A stretch of 64,000 nucleotides of DNA from Valencia hispanica (Eukaryota; Chordata; Actinopteri; Cyprinodontiformes; Valenciidae), in assembly GCA_963556495.2 (NCBI GenBank), contig OY747709.1:55767400-55831399 (forward strand), written 5' to 3'. A program made the position numbers and the translations under genes. Under the pieces are notes generated by a model that had not been told where the DNA came from, ran no database searches, and worked only from the letters and a program-made list of their open reading frames with translations. Shown piece by piece: positions 9,944 through 20,720 of this stretch. How positions within the stretch are numbered: position 1 is the first letter of the stretch; each line of letters opens with the position of its first letter.

Positions 9944-11088
9944 GCCGCTGTATTAAATATTAGGTCTTCATCAGTAAAGTCATTCCTAATCAATGAATTC
10001 ATCACTGAACATGAAATACATGCCCCTTTTATATCAGAAACCTGGCTAGAGGTAAATAATGAAACATCTGTATTAATAGAATCTACTCCTCCAAATTACA
10101 AATTTTTAAGCGACAGCAGGAAACACAGAAAAGGTGGAGGCGTAGCCACAACTTTTCATAACTCAATGAACTTTAAAAATGTATCCCTGGGAACATTTGA
10201 CTATTTTGAATACCTAGCCACCCAGATAAATAGCCTAAAAAAGCTCTATTTCTAAGTTTATATAAACCCCCAAAACTCTAACTTCTTTAATGATTTCACT
10301 CTAACTTCTTTAATGATTTCAGTGACCTTTTTTTCGTAATATGTATCGATTATGACCAATTTATCATTGTGGGGGACTTCAACATCTATATTCACAACCC
10401 CCAGGATAAACTAGCAAAAACATTAAGTGACACCCATCGCAACGTAGGCCTGACTCAGCATGTCAAACAACCAACACTAATCTCCCAACTCCGACTCAGT
10501 AAATAAGCTGGTAGATAAATTCAGCTTTTTCACGGAAAAGCTTCTAAAAATCAGACGGTCGGTCTGTACTTCAGTACCAAACCCACTACCAATGTTATAC
10601 CCAATTAACACCAATGTAGAGAAAATTTCAAAATTCGATTAACTAAACCCTAAAAAAACTTGAAGAAATCATTAACAAATTAAGCTCCTCCTCTTATTGT
10701 CTTGATATCCTACCCACAGCTTTCCTTAAGCTTTCCCTGTCATTGGGTCTGATCTGATTAAAATAGTGAACTCATCCCTCCTGTCTGGTCTCTTCCCCCA
10801 GGCATTAAAAACAGCAGTTATTAAACCACTGCTAAAGAAGAATAATCTGGACAACATGTAAATGCAGAACTACAGGCCAATCTCTAATCTTCCATTCATC
10901 AGTAAAATTATTGAAAAAGCTGATTCAGCAGTTAAATAGCTTCATAACAATGACCAACCGCTTTGATGTTTTTTCAGTCTGGTTTCCGTGGTAACCACAG
11001 CACTGAGACTGTCCTCAAAGTTTTCAATGACATCCAAATAAATACAGACTGTGGTAGAACCACAGTGCTGGTTCTGTTGGACCTCACT
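9944..11088 (+). pseudogene. L2 LINE ORF2: endonuclease and start of RT
   Basis: The first block (9960-10255) reads SFLINEFITEHEIHAPFISETWLEV and RKGGGVATTFHNSM, the N-terminal APE endonuclease. It continues with FIIVGDFNIYIHNP near 10360. RT linker and palm follow: LDILPTAFLK, LFPQALKTAVIKPLLKKNN, MQNYRPISNLPFISKIIEK and SGFRGNHSTETVLKVFNDI. The chain ends at VLLDLT, just before the inverted segment. Multiple stops. Confidence 0.85.
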
Positions 11089-12880
11089 GTTCAATTCAGT
11101 TTATTTATATAGCGCCGATTCACAACAGATGTTTCATCTCAAGGCTTTTAACAAGAAGTCATTTCAATACATTTATACAAACATTCCAATCAGTTAAAAA
11201 GTTTCCTATCTAAGGAATCCCAGCAGATTGCGTCAGTCATTGGCGTGAGGTTGGGCCCCGTTGATGCAGACTTTCCAACCACAGCAATCCTTCAGCAATC
11301 CCTCATACTGAGCAAGCATGTAGCGACGGTGGAGAGGAAAAACTCCCCTTTAACAGGAAGAAACCTCCAACAGAACCAGGCTCAGTAGGAGCGGCCATCT
11401 GCCACGACCGTCTGGGGGTTTGAGAAGACAGAGCAGAAACACAGAAGGAACAGAAGATCTGATATAAGAGAACTTTCTATGTTACAGAAAGTAAAAAGTT
11501 GATAACAGGACACAGTGGATGTTCAGTTACTGGGAGGATCATCCCAGTCGATGCCCCCCGTCCAACAGGGCATTGCAGCCAAGCAGGATACCAGACCAGG
11601 TATATCTTCTATGGAGAGAAAAACACTGAGAGAAAACAAAGTTAACAGTCGAAATAACAGAATGTACTGTAATACAACTGGAGAGTAGTAGGAGAGAAAA
11701 GTAGCAGAGGGAAGAAAAGTGGTAAGTCTGTCCTCCAGCAGTCTAAGCCTATAGCAGCATAACTACAGAGATAGCTCAGGATGACCTAAGCCACTCTAAC
11801 TATAAGCTTTATCAAAAAGGAAAGTTTTAAGCCTGGCCTTAAAAGTAAACAGAGTGTCTGCCTCACGGACTAAAGCTGGGAGCTGGTTCCACAGGAGAGG
11901 AGCCTGATAACTAAAAGATCTGCCTCCCATTCTACTTTTAGAAATCCTAGGAACTACAAGTAAACCTGCAGTCTGAGAGCGAAGGGCTCTGTTAGGAACA
12001 TATGGACCAATCAGATCTCTGATGTATGATGGAGCTGATTATTATGGGCTTTATATGGAAGAAGGAGGATCTTAAATTCTATTCTGGATTTAACAGGGAG
12101 CCAATGAAGGGAAGCTAAAACAGGAGAAATGTGATCTCTCTTTTTAATATTCATCCGAACTCTTGGTGCCGCATTTTGGATCAACTGAAGGCTTTTAATG
12201 GCATTTTGTGGACTTCCTGATAGTAAAGAATTACAGTAGTCCAGCCTTGAGGTAACAAATGCATGGACTAGTTTCTCAGCATCACTCCTGGACAGGATGT
12301 TTCTAATTTTAGCAATATTCCGGAGGTGAAAGAAGGAAATCCTAGAAACCTGTTTAATATGGGATTTAAATGTCAAGTCTTGGTCAAAAATAACGCCGAG
12401 GTTCTTTACGTTATTACTGGGGGCCAATTTAATGCCATCCAGATGAAGTGATTGACTAATCAGTTTCTGTTTAAGAACTTCTGGTCCAAAGACAGAAACT
12501 TCTGTCTTGTCAGAATTTAAAAGCAAAAAGTTTAGATTCATCCATGTTTTTATGTCTTCCAGACATGCCTGTAATCTACCTAACTGACTGGGTTCATCAG
12601 GATTTATGGATAAATATAGTTGTGTATCATCTGCATAGCTGTGGAATTTTATCCCATGCTGTTTAATGATTCTACCAATTGGAAGCATATATATGGTGAA
12701 AAGAATTGGTTCAAGCACAGAACCCTGTGGAACTCCACAAGTAACCCTTGAGAGTGAAGAAGATTTATCATTTAGATGAACAAACTGGAATCTATCAGAC
12801 AAATATGATTTAAACCAGCCTAGTGCTGTTCCTTTGATCCCTGCAACATGTTCAAGCCTTTCTAAGAGAATATTGTAATC
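11089..12880 (-). mobile_element. L2-type LINE 3' half, inverted relative to the 5' half
   Basis: The plus strand starts with the inverted 3' terminus (TTCAATTCAGTTTATTTATATAGCGCC), followed by a 3' UTR (to about 12010). That UTR matches the plus-oriented copy at 43205-43577. Coding lies at 12011-12880 on the minus strand. Its 5' limit, NILLERLEHVAGIKG, is only a few residues downstream of where the plus-strand half ends. Confidence 0.85.
12011..12880 (-). pseudogene. L2 LINE reverse transcriptase, C-terminal half
   Basis: From the 5' side: [41 protein letters not shown], the catalytic [10 protein letters not shown] near 12635, LLNSDKTEV, NLGVIFDQDLTFKSHI and LDYCNSLLSGSPQNAIKSLQ. The last 263 codons before the stop are open, so decay is light. 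It has no start of its own. Confidence 0.9.
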
Positions 12881-12946
12881 GGAAAACCGATATCAGGGTT
12901 AAAGTGTGTTTAAAAGCTTTTATCTCAAAGATGTCATTTTTTTCAG

Positions 12947-12982
12947 GGCAACAACATTGAGCTCAGGAGCATTTCACCACGG
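12947..12982 (+). CDS. Candidate 36-bp micro-exon, phase 0 (hypothetical)
   Basis: TCATTTTTTTCAG precedes and GTAAATCC follows an open 12-codon segment GNNIELRSISPR. The downstream intron sequence aligns with that after the minus-strand micro-exon at 55696-55731 (GTAAATCCATC[CT]ATTTCCT). A degraded third copy lies at about 37985-38025 on the minus strand. Function unknown. Confidence 0.45.
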
Positions 12983-13187
12983 GTAAATCCATCCATTTCC
13001 TTCAATGCAAAGTTAGATTAATATTACACATAGGTTATATGGATTCACTGTCTTCTATTTTATTTACATAATATAAATAACTGCAGTTTTTCAGAAAGAA
13101 GATATTTAAATCATACATTATTCACATTTATTAACTCTAACACTTCTGAAACAACTAACTGAAACTGCTTTGTTTTTGTTCTGTTAG

Positions 13188-13226
13188 GAGAAACATGAAA
13201 ATACTTCCCGAGGCGAATCAGGAGAG
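13188..13226 (+). CDS. Candidate 39-bp micro-exon, phase 0 (hypothetical)
   Basis: A strong pyrimidine tract and acceptor (TGTTTTTGTTCTGTTAG) and a GTAAAT donor bracket 13 open codons, EKHENTSRGESGE. It lies 205 bases after the preceding micro-exon in the same phase. No homology recognised. Confidence 0.4.
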
Positions 13227-13553
13227 GTAAATCTATCTGTCTGTCGGTCCAATGATAAAGAACAAACTGATATTTTTAAATATAGATACTATAACAAATG
13301 TAGGTTTTAGTATCTTCCATCACAGAATGACAGAAATATATTTTTAGATCAGTTTTTCTTCATTTTTACATAATTATCCACAAATATCAACATCATATAG
13401 AGAAAATGCATCTAAAAATATATTTTTTTACAAAAACATATATTTATAATTCTAAAAATAGAAAAAATTCTGGTTCTTTATAATTGACAAACAAATTTCA
13501 AAAGTTATTAGTTGTCATTAGAGGCCCTGGTTTTATTTAGTTGAACTGAAGAC

Positions 13554-14241
13554 AGTCATGATGTTTGAGTTTTAGTTAGTTCTTTTCCTTATTTAGTTTT
13601 AACCATCATTTTTAGTCTACTCCTTGGTGTTGTTATTTTGTCACTTTCTTGTTTCTGTATTTCTTGAATTCCTGGTCTTAGATGTTTTAACCTTTTTGTT
13701 TTATTGTTTTCTGTGTTTACCTTGTATTTGTGTTTCCTTAGTTCAGCCAATTTTGTTAGTTTATTTCTAATTAGATATTTTCCAAATGTATTTCTTGCTC
13801 CAATATTTATCTCTTTCTGTTCTCCAGTGTTCCCTTGAGCTCCTCTTAGATACCTTGTCTTTAGTTATTTTCTAGTTTTTCCTTCTCATGCAGGATTGTT
13901 TTCTTTTTTTTTTCTTTCTCCTGTTTATTCCTTTCCTGTTGTCTCCCTGCCACTCTGCTCCCTGATCCAGTTTCTGATTGTTTCCACCTGCTCTCACTAA
14001 TTAGTCTCTGGTCTTTTCACCGTCACTTCTCACTTCTCCTCAGTATACTTAAGCTCCCTCATCTCTACTACACATTGCTGATCTGTCCGTGTTTCTCCTT
14101 CCTTGCTGCCTTATTTCATCATCTTCACTCCAGCAGTCTCTTATGTTCTTTGTCAACCATTGTAAGTTTATATATTTTCATTAAATACAACTCCTAGTAT
14201 CCAGCTGTCTGCGTTTGGGTCCTTCACACAACATCATGTCA
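13554..14241 (+). mobile_element. Solo-LTR-like element (second copy of family)
   Basis: The sequence runs from about GTCATGATGTTTGAG to ACATCATGTCA. It shares with the 4652-5220 LTR the TTCATTAAAT motif and a TTTGGGTCCT block near the end. A TATA-like AGTATACTTAAGCTCC lies near 14042. Flanks AAGAC and AAGAA are only near matches, so the exact ends are uncertain. Confidence 0.65.
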
Positions 14242-15079
14242 AAGAAAGAAATGACTGGATTGTAAAGACTGAAGAGCCCTAAACTAGATATAGAGTCACC
14301 ACGAGCATCAATTTAGCTGGGGACACCGGGGACATGTTTTGTCCCCACCACTTTTATAAACCTAATGTGGAAATCTTACCAGCGCAGATCTAACATCCCC
14401 TTGTGCTCCCTCCATTACAAAACCAAAGCGCCGTGCAGTTATTAAAAGTAATGAATATGCATTTGTAGTTGTGCATTCAAAAGTAAACATATTATTTACA
14501 AGTAAAAAAATATAAACTGTGAAAAACAGATGTGCAAATAGCAGCAGAAATGTTTCTTGAAGTGAGATAAACAGTGTAAATTACAGCAGTGATGTGAACA
14601 TTATTGGGTTTGTTGGGAGCAGTTCTGGTTCTTGAGTCTAACAGCTGCAGAGAGGAAGGATCTGTGAAAACGTTCCTTCATGCACCGAGGATGCAGCAGT
14701 ATGTCAGTGAAGGAGCTCTGTAGCTCTGCTACATCTTCATGCATGGGGGGGTGGTGTCTGTCCATCAGTGATGTTATTTTTGAACAGAGTCCTTCTGTCC
14801 CCCACCACCTGCACTGGATCCAGGGGGCACCCTAGAGCAGAGCTGGCCTTCCTGATGAGCTACACATCGGCAGGGATCCTTCCCAGCCCACAGCCTAACG
14901 ATGGTTTTTTAGAGCCGTTTGAAAAACAAGATAAAACACGTCTGAACTGTAATTGATTGAATAAAGTTACAATTTCCAACACCTGTTAATACACCACAGA
15001 GCGTATTGTAATGAAACGTCAAACGTATGAATACTTCTATATGAATAATATTTTTTTATTGTTCTCAGCAATCATCAAA
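14242..15079. other. Spacer with a dispersed repeat fragment
   Basis: The stretch at about 14620-14745 (ACAGCTGCAGAGAGGAAGGATCTGTG... to ...TCTTCATGCATGG) matches, in reverse complement, the fragments at 59512-59612 and 63022-63122. In that orientation it reads LQSSFSDRLLHPRCMKERF-like, suggesting the end of a retroelement ORF. No other gene seen. Confidence 0.5.
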
Positions 15080-15231
15080 ACACACCCAAGTTTATGGTTA
15101 TTGGCCTTGGCAGTTTTAAAAACTGAGAGTCAGTACCATGGAGAACCTTTGGGAGATTAAATAGGTCCAACTAAGGACAGAGGTCCTTGATCTCAGGTCA
15201 GAAGTAGACAACTGGTTCCTTTCATCTCTTC

Positions 15232-15616
15232 AGAATAATCCATCCATTTTCTTCTTATCCAATATTGATTTGTGGGGGCAGCAGCTTAAGCAGAAACACC
15301 CAGACTTCCCTCTTTCCAGCCACCTGGTCCAGCTCCTCCAGGGGAATCCCAAGGCGCTCCCAGGCCAGCCGAGAAACAGTCCCCCCCAGGCTGTCCTTGG
15401 TCTTCCTCTGGGCCTCCTCCCGATGGGGAGGGTCCAGAATATCTCACCAGGGAGGCGTCCAGGAGGCATCCTGACCAGATGCCCGAGCCACCTCAACTGA
15501 CTCCTCTCAATGTGGAGGAGCAGGAGCTCTACTCTGAGCTCCTCCCGGATTACTGAGCCTCTCCTCCTATCTCTAAGGGAGAGCCCAGACACCCTGCCGC
15601 TTGTATCCGTGATCCT
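15232..15616 (-). mobile_element. RTE/Rex3-like LINE 3' end
   Basis: Minus-strand translation reads VSGLSLRDRRRGSVIREELRVELLLLHIERSQLRWLGHLVRMPPGRLPGE, then GRRPRGRPRTAW, the C-terminal block of fish RTE/Rex3-like ORFs. The 3' end is the CCATCCATTTTCTTCTTATCC tail. Arm B has the uninterrupted site (CATCTCTGCAGAACCATAAT in reverse), which defines the insertion limits. Confidence 0.85.
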
Positions 15617-15749
15617 ATGCAGAACCATAATAATATTTATAATCATCCCTTCATCCTGCACTGTGATGTAACAGGAAATCATTCTGTATCTGTTGTGTTT
15701 TATGCTTTCTGGGAAGTTTCTTCTAAATTAGCTGTTGATTCTTTTTCAG

Positions 15750-15779
15750 AACAATCCACTTATGGGGGGGCCAGACTGA
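15750..15779 (+). CDS. Candidate terminal exon, NNPLMGGPD* (hypothetical)
   Basis: TTGATTCTTTTTCAG is followed by ten codons ending in TGA. Minus-strand homologues at 33712-33753 (TDPFVSNEAETSA*) and 55062-55100 (ENSPLLNEAEKT*) keep the acceptor and a stop at nearly the same place. It therefore looks like the last coding exon of a gene on the plus strand here. A run of seven G may have shifted the frame. Confidence 0.4.
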   Translation, partial: NNPLMGGPD

Positions 15780-15865
15780 GAGGACGACATGCAGTGTTTT
15801 TAAACCCTCATCAACCTATTAAACTTTGGTTGCAAGTCCTTTTATGTTATTGATCTTAGAAACCC

Positions 15866-15956
15866 ATTCATCCATTTTCTGTACCCGTCCGTCTATTTCC
15901 AGCGGTCACGGGGCGAGAGGCGGGGTACACCCTGGACAGGTCGCCAGTCCATCACA
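15866..15956. repeat. Dispersed repeat fragment (GGTCACGGGGCGAGAGGCGG type)
   Basis: The fragment CATCCATTTTCTGTACCC...GGTCGCCAGTCCATCACAAGG is the kind of high-copy repeat segment widespread in teleosts. It is too short to assign to a family. Confidence 0.55.
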
Positions 15957-16799
15957 AGGCAGATCTTAGAAATCATCATTTAAAATGAAAAATAACTGCA
16001 AAACAGATATTTTAATGTTAAAAATGTTTCTAGGTTCTGACTAAATATGATAGACATTTTTCCACTTTATTTCAATATGTGCACATTTTTAAAAGCTCCA
16101 TGAAAATTGTATCCTGTCTATATATCTATAAGTGTAGTTCTAGATGCTTTTACAACACAGTTGGTGGTGAAATCCAACAAAAGTTTTACTGTTTTAGATA
16201 AATTAAAATTATTAGAATAATTTCTGTTTGTTAAATACCAGAATAATGACAGAGATGATCAGATATTTCTCTCATTGTCTTAAAATCAGACATTTAGATC
16301 CAGTGAGATCCCCGTGTCTGTGTCTTTAAATGATGAAGTCCAGATGATGATGTCATCTTCTGACTAACAGCATCAGAGTTACCTGGAGGCTCACCTGAGG
16401 AGGACTTTAAAGCAAACAGCTCAATCACTCTGCTTCCTGGAGTGAAAGGAGCCTCTGAACAAAATCTAAAGACCTTGAGAAGATGCTGCTGGAGAGTCAT
16501 TCTCCACAGTAAGATGAGTCCTGTACTAACATGGCCTCTAAGGCCACTCAGAGAGGAAGAAGCCATTAAAAGCAGCATTAAGAGACAGATTATAGTTTAT
16601 AATTAGATTTAGGAACAAACCTCCAGGTTATGGTGCAGTTTATGAAAAATGCTGCAATAAGTGGAGCTTTCAGAGCCACATTTATCTATCAGTAATATTT
16701 CTATAAAGTTAACTTGATGCAGTGACCCGAGCTTCTGTGTTGAACCTTCATCACCACATGTTGAAGAAACATCTGATCTGATCCAGGAAGCTCAGACTG

Positions 16800-17050
16800 G
16801 GACACAGATCAGTCTTCCACATGGACAATGTCCCTCAGCCTCCCACCAAACCAGTTACAGAGAGGCTGAAGGACAACAAGTCCATGTTCTGGACTGTCCT
16901 TCATAAAGGTGTGTGAGTGAGGCGGCCTACCAACCTGACCCAGTTCTACTGGATCTGTCAGGAAGAATGAGCCAGAACTCCAGCTGTTAGAAGCTTGAGG
17001 AAGGAAACCCAGAACTTCTGACCCGAGTCGCTTTAAAATGAAGTTCTAAC
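16800..17050 (+). pseudogene. Tc1-like transposase fossil within arm A
   Basis: Translated pieces read QMDNVPQPPT-like (second Asp block), LKDN before a damaged W-P segment, and RRPTNLTQFYWICQEE followed by ARTPA, the C-terminal helix of fish Tc1 transposases. Frames are broken. The same fossil appears inverted near 32620-32800, and a better preserved relative is at 21880-22450. Confidence 0.7.
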
Positions 17051-17403
17051 AAATAGTGAAGAAAGTTGTAGAAACATCTGATGTCCTTGTGTTATTCTGG
17101 CTTTTAGCAAACAGAAAGAATTCAGGTAATTCTGTCAGGAGAAAATATCCTGTTTTTATATCTGGTTAAACTGTTTATTCATGCAAGCTTGGTGTTGATT
17201 GTAGCCTGCGGAGGTAAAATGATCAATATAATGAACATTAATTTTAATATGCAGCAAATGTTTTTATCTGGGTTAACTGTTCATGTACATTACAGGATTT
17301 ATCTGTTTAGAATCTGAATATGTTAGTAGAGTTTTGTTTTTGTCTTTTAATCACTTTTTTTAATTTTTGTTTGTAAACATAATTCAAATGTCCTAAAGTT
17401 TAA

Positions 17404-18165
17404 AGGAGCTGTATGTAAGAAATGTATTTCAATTAATCATAAAATGGCCCTGATATGTCACTAGACATTAAGAAATCATAGTCATTTCAAATACTTCTAT
17501 CTCTGACCACAGTAGTACAGCCAGGATGTCATGTAAAAAGTGAAGTTGCAGCCCTCAACTGATGTTGATGATGTCATCTTGTGTTTTGGCCTGAAGCTCC
17601 GCCCTCCACCTATCTACCAATCACAAAGTCAGTCATGTTTCGGCATCAGGGTTGCCCGCTCTGCTCTAGTTACTACAGCTGCAGCTCCAAAAGTGTTTAT
17701 GTGATAAAAAATGTCTAACATTACGACACCTAAAAGACCTCGTTATTGTTCAGAATTAGGTCGTGACAAAGTCTGAAATAAAACAAGGATTTGTAAAGGA
17801 GATTCCTTTGCAAGATGGAGACGGCTGATAACAGAGAAGAATTTGAAGACAGATGCTAACGTTGCTAATTTAATCTTGGACCGGTGAGATTCGTCTATGT
17901 TTGGCTAACTTGTACTTCATGTAAACGGACATTTCAAATATTCATGACAAAGTTATTCATGTTCGTGCAAAGTAATAAGTAGCCATTAGTAAATTTTTGC
18001 GCTACATAATCATTTTGCAAAACATCTCTCATGAAGCATAAACATAATGAACAGAATAACACTTACTAGGACTCGTCACGTGCCATTGGAAGCTCCTTGC
18101 AGCAGCCGATGTTCCTGCTGGATCCTGCAGAACCAGTTTAGGCCCCAATCTTACATACGGCTCCT
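17404..18165. mobile_element. TTAA-flanked MITE (copy 2)
   Basis: Ends AGGAGCTGTATGTAAGA and TCTTACATACGGCTCCT (one mismatch) lie inside TTAA at 17400-17403 and 18166-18169. The paralogous sequence at 20597-20690 has the same flanks with a single TTAA (20627-20630) and no insert. The interior contains no transposase. Ends resemble the element at 1607-2105. Confidence 0.9.
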
Positions 18166-18229
18166 TTAACATCAGTATTTAGTGTCTATACGCTGTGAAC
18201 ACTTTAAAGCCAAACTCACATTCTTTGTT

Positions 18230-18511
18230 AGTGAAACCTGGTGAAGACCTATTGGTAACCTTTGACCTCTGTCATTGTCAACAAAGGTTATATTACAAAG
18301 AATTGAAGTGAACTTTTGTTGTTGACCAAATACATATTTTCTGCACCATTATACAAATAAATGCTTTAAAAATCATACAATGTGATTTTCTGGATTTTTT
18401 TTACATTCTGTCTCTCACCGTAGAAATGAAACTATAATGAAAATTACAGACATCTATCATCTTTTTTAAGTGGGACAATTAGTGGCTGCCAAATACTTTT
18501 TTGTCCCACTC
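18230..18511 (+). mobile_element. 3' end of a Tc1-like transposon
   Basis: ACCTTTGACCTCTGTCATTGTCAACAAAGGTTATATTAC encodes the end of a Tc1 transposase (LTSVI..KGYI type). It is followed by a typical 3' arm (TTGACCAAATAC, GTGATTTTCTGG, CAAATACTTTTTTGTCCCAC). The 5' half is missing. Confidence 0.8.
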
Positions 18512-18792
18512 TACCTGTCTCTAGGCAGATTCAAAGTACAAACAACCAATGAGGAACCCGCAGCTCCTTCACCTTCCTCCAGCTTCCTAAAGAAAACTCT
18601 ATTTTACTTTCTCATTCCACATTCTTATATACAGTCGTATCTATGGAAGAACTATGTGACGGGAAACTGATGTTTCCCTGCCTTGACTCTCCAATCGAGA
18701 AATCATAGCTGTTTTTGCCAAAACATTTAACAGGTCATTGTTACGGCCCTGCTGTTTGTGTGTTCTTCTTTTGCTCTTTCCTTTTTTTACAG

Positions 18793-18897
18793 AGTGAAAC
18801 CTCTCAACCTATGAGGATCTATGAAGAGCCTCCCACATCTCCTCTGATTGGTTCCTGCCTGACAGGTAGGTGTCCTTTCATCAGAGGTGAGTAGAGT
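18793..18897 (+). CDS. Candidate exon ending in a stop (hypothetical)
   Basis: CTTTTTTTACAG precedes the open codons SETSQPMRIYEEPPTSPLI; the frame runs to TAG at 18895-18897. A possible internal donor (CAG|GTAGGT) is at 18866. TSPLI echoes the NSPLL and NNPLM motifs of the other terminal-exon candidates. Highly tentative. Confidence 0.3.
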
Positions 18898-19660
18898 AGC
18901 CACAAGTTGTACTCAAGTAAAAGTAGCACGACATCAATATATATTTTTACTAAAGTAAAAGTACAAAGTAGTAATTCAATGAAATTATTCAAGTAAGAGT
19001 AAAAAAGTATTTGGTAAAAAGGCTACTCAAGTATTGAGTACTTGATTATGTATTATAGATCAATAATTTAATATTTAAAAATTATGTAAAATGACAGAAA
19101 TGTAGTTAAGTGAAAAATCTGAAGATATCAAATAAATACATAACAGAATTGTAAAATAACACATTTGACAAACATTTTTCAAATGAAATGTTTTTCAAAG
19201 TAAAACTAATGAAACCAATACTTACAGTAGATAATGTATAAATATTAGACCAGGATAAGGAACCCCTGCTTGACCTCCACATGGCTCAACAGCCTCAGCA
19301 GAAAATAATGTTAAAATGATTAAAGTTTTGTACAAACAAGAGGTCTCACTTCAACATAAACTGTATGTGTGAATCTCCTGCATTTTTTGGTTAAAACAAG
19401 CGTTCAGTTTCATTCAGTAAAGTGGTCAAGCACTGTTAAAAACAGCAACTTGTAAATAAATAGACCACCTTTGATTTATGTTCTGTTAAGAAAAGGTTGT
19501 TTGTTTTTCTCCTCTGTTCTTTTAAATGTTACGCTTTTCTCCAAGACAGGGCATAACGGGCATTATGGGCTGGCAGCTTAAACAAAACTCACTGACGGCA
19601 AACTCTGGTCATTTAAACAAAACTGCACATTCCCTCACACAGAAAACGTTTATAGAAGTA
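18888..19660. repeat. Dispersed AAGTAAAAGTA-type fish repeat and AT-rich flank
   Basis: At 18900-19060 the sequence repeats ACTCAAGTAAAAGTA and AAGTAAGAGTAAAAAAGTA words, as in a common teleost non-autonomous element. Its ends are not defined. Sequence to 19660 is AT-rich without a gene. Confidence 0.55.
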
Positions 19661-20569
19661 AAAAAATTGTGTTTTTTTAAGTGCATTTTCTGACTACAGC
19701 GGAAAAAAAACCCTTTTGTATTTGGAAGACGTTCCCACTAACTCAGGCTGTGTACACAGGACAGACAGAGATGGCGATCTGTACATTTTCACTACCAAGA
19801 GAGTACGACAGACGAATTCTGAAGAACAAAGAAATAAAGGGCCCAGAAATTGGATCATCTAAAACATTGGATAAAATAATGGGGTTTTGGGTTTTCATTA
19901 TTAATTTTCCAAAATGGGAAGTTTTACCCGTCAATCAAATACAGGAAAATCAGAGAAAACAGAAAATAAAACATGGAAAGAAATAAACAGCACAAAATGA
20001 TGTCATCAGTATCTCAGTGAAACACATGGAGAACTGATAACCCCTCAGCTAAAATTAATCTTCTATATAGAACTGCAAATGCTGCATCTCTATGCTCTAT
20101 GCTGCATTTCAGGCTGAAAACATCAGGCAGAACCTGGACTCATGGGTGGGACAGAATAGGTTCTGGGGTTGGGAATGGGGGTTGTGGTGCTTGCGGTCTT
20201 TGTTGACCTGGAGGGTCTCTGGGTCTTGGGCTGGTGGCAACAGGGTCACTTTGCTTTGTTTATCTCTGTGGGTTATTGCAGGACCCCCCCCCCCCCCCCC
20301 CCCGACATCTTTGGGGATCTCTGGGGAGATTTCTGGCCTCGGTCGGTCCTGTACCGGTGTGGACACGGGCGGGAAAGGTGGGACCAGTTCCTCATGACAG
20401 TGTCTGGGGGGCACCTTGCAGCTCAGCTATGTCTAGCTCCATCCATTGCTTTATTTCAGCCTGTTTAGTCCAGCAGTTTGCATATATTTCTGCCTCAGAT
20501 GAAAGCAGCTGCTGAAGTGATTGCAGAGACGGAGAACTTCTGGTCCAGACAAGATTGAGATTGTTGTTG
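19661..20569. other. No gene recognised; G-rich stretch with a long C run
   Basis: A 101-codon frame at 19681-19986 has no recognisable domain. From about 20150 to 20420 the plus strand is G/T-rich with a C homopolymer of about 20 bases at 20282-20303. Overlapping frames on both strands there are composition artefacts. Confidence 0.5.
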
Positions 20570-20720
20570 TCTTTTTATTGCTTTTTTAAATCTTAGTTTG
20601 TAAAGATGATTCAAATCTCCTAAAGTTTAACATCAATATTTATTGTCTATAGACTGTGAGCACTTTAAAGTCAGTCATATTCTTTGTTTGTGCCTTAATC
20701 TTGACAAATAAAACTGATTC
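20570..20720. repeat. Paralogous flank carrying the empty TTAA site
   Basis: GATTCAAATCTCCTAAAGTTTAACATCAATATTTATTGTC matches the two flanks of the MITE at 17404-18165 joined directly. It ends in ACAAATAAAACTGATTCTGATTTT, a retroposon-like tail. Confidence 0.75.

Larger units (their letters stand above)
7000..11088 (+). mobile_element. L2-type LINE, 5' two-thirds, split by a Tc1 element
   Basis: From a CT-rich leader (about 7000-7190) the copy runs through ORF1 (7192-8181), the start of ORF2 (8260-8373), the Tc1 element at 8376-9941, then ORF2 endonuclease and early RT (9944-11088). It stops at VLVLLDLT. The complementary 3' half follows immediately on the opposite strand. Confidence 0.85.
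15080..17353. repeat. Inverted-duplication arm A (partner at 32316-34020)
   Basis: The reverse complement of this region matches 32316-34020 closely, including a 94-codon frame that is identical in both copies and a Tc1 fossil. Arm A has an RTE insertion (15232-15616) that arm B lacks. The arms are about 15 kb apart. A third, more diverged copy of part of the block is at 54010-55330. Confidence 0.85.

Noticed and set aside
11089..12880. Twin-priming as the cause of the inverted L2 half
   Set aside because: Twin priming would place the inverted 5' part next to 12880, but here it is joined to the 3' terminus at 11089.
20092..20515. Several overlapping 93-101-codon frames on both strands
   Set aside because: Low-complexity G/C-rich DNA with a C homopolymer; no domain and no splice context.
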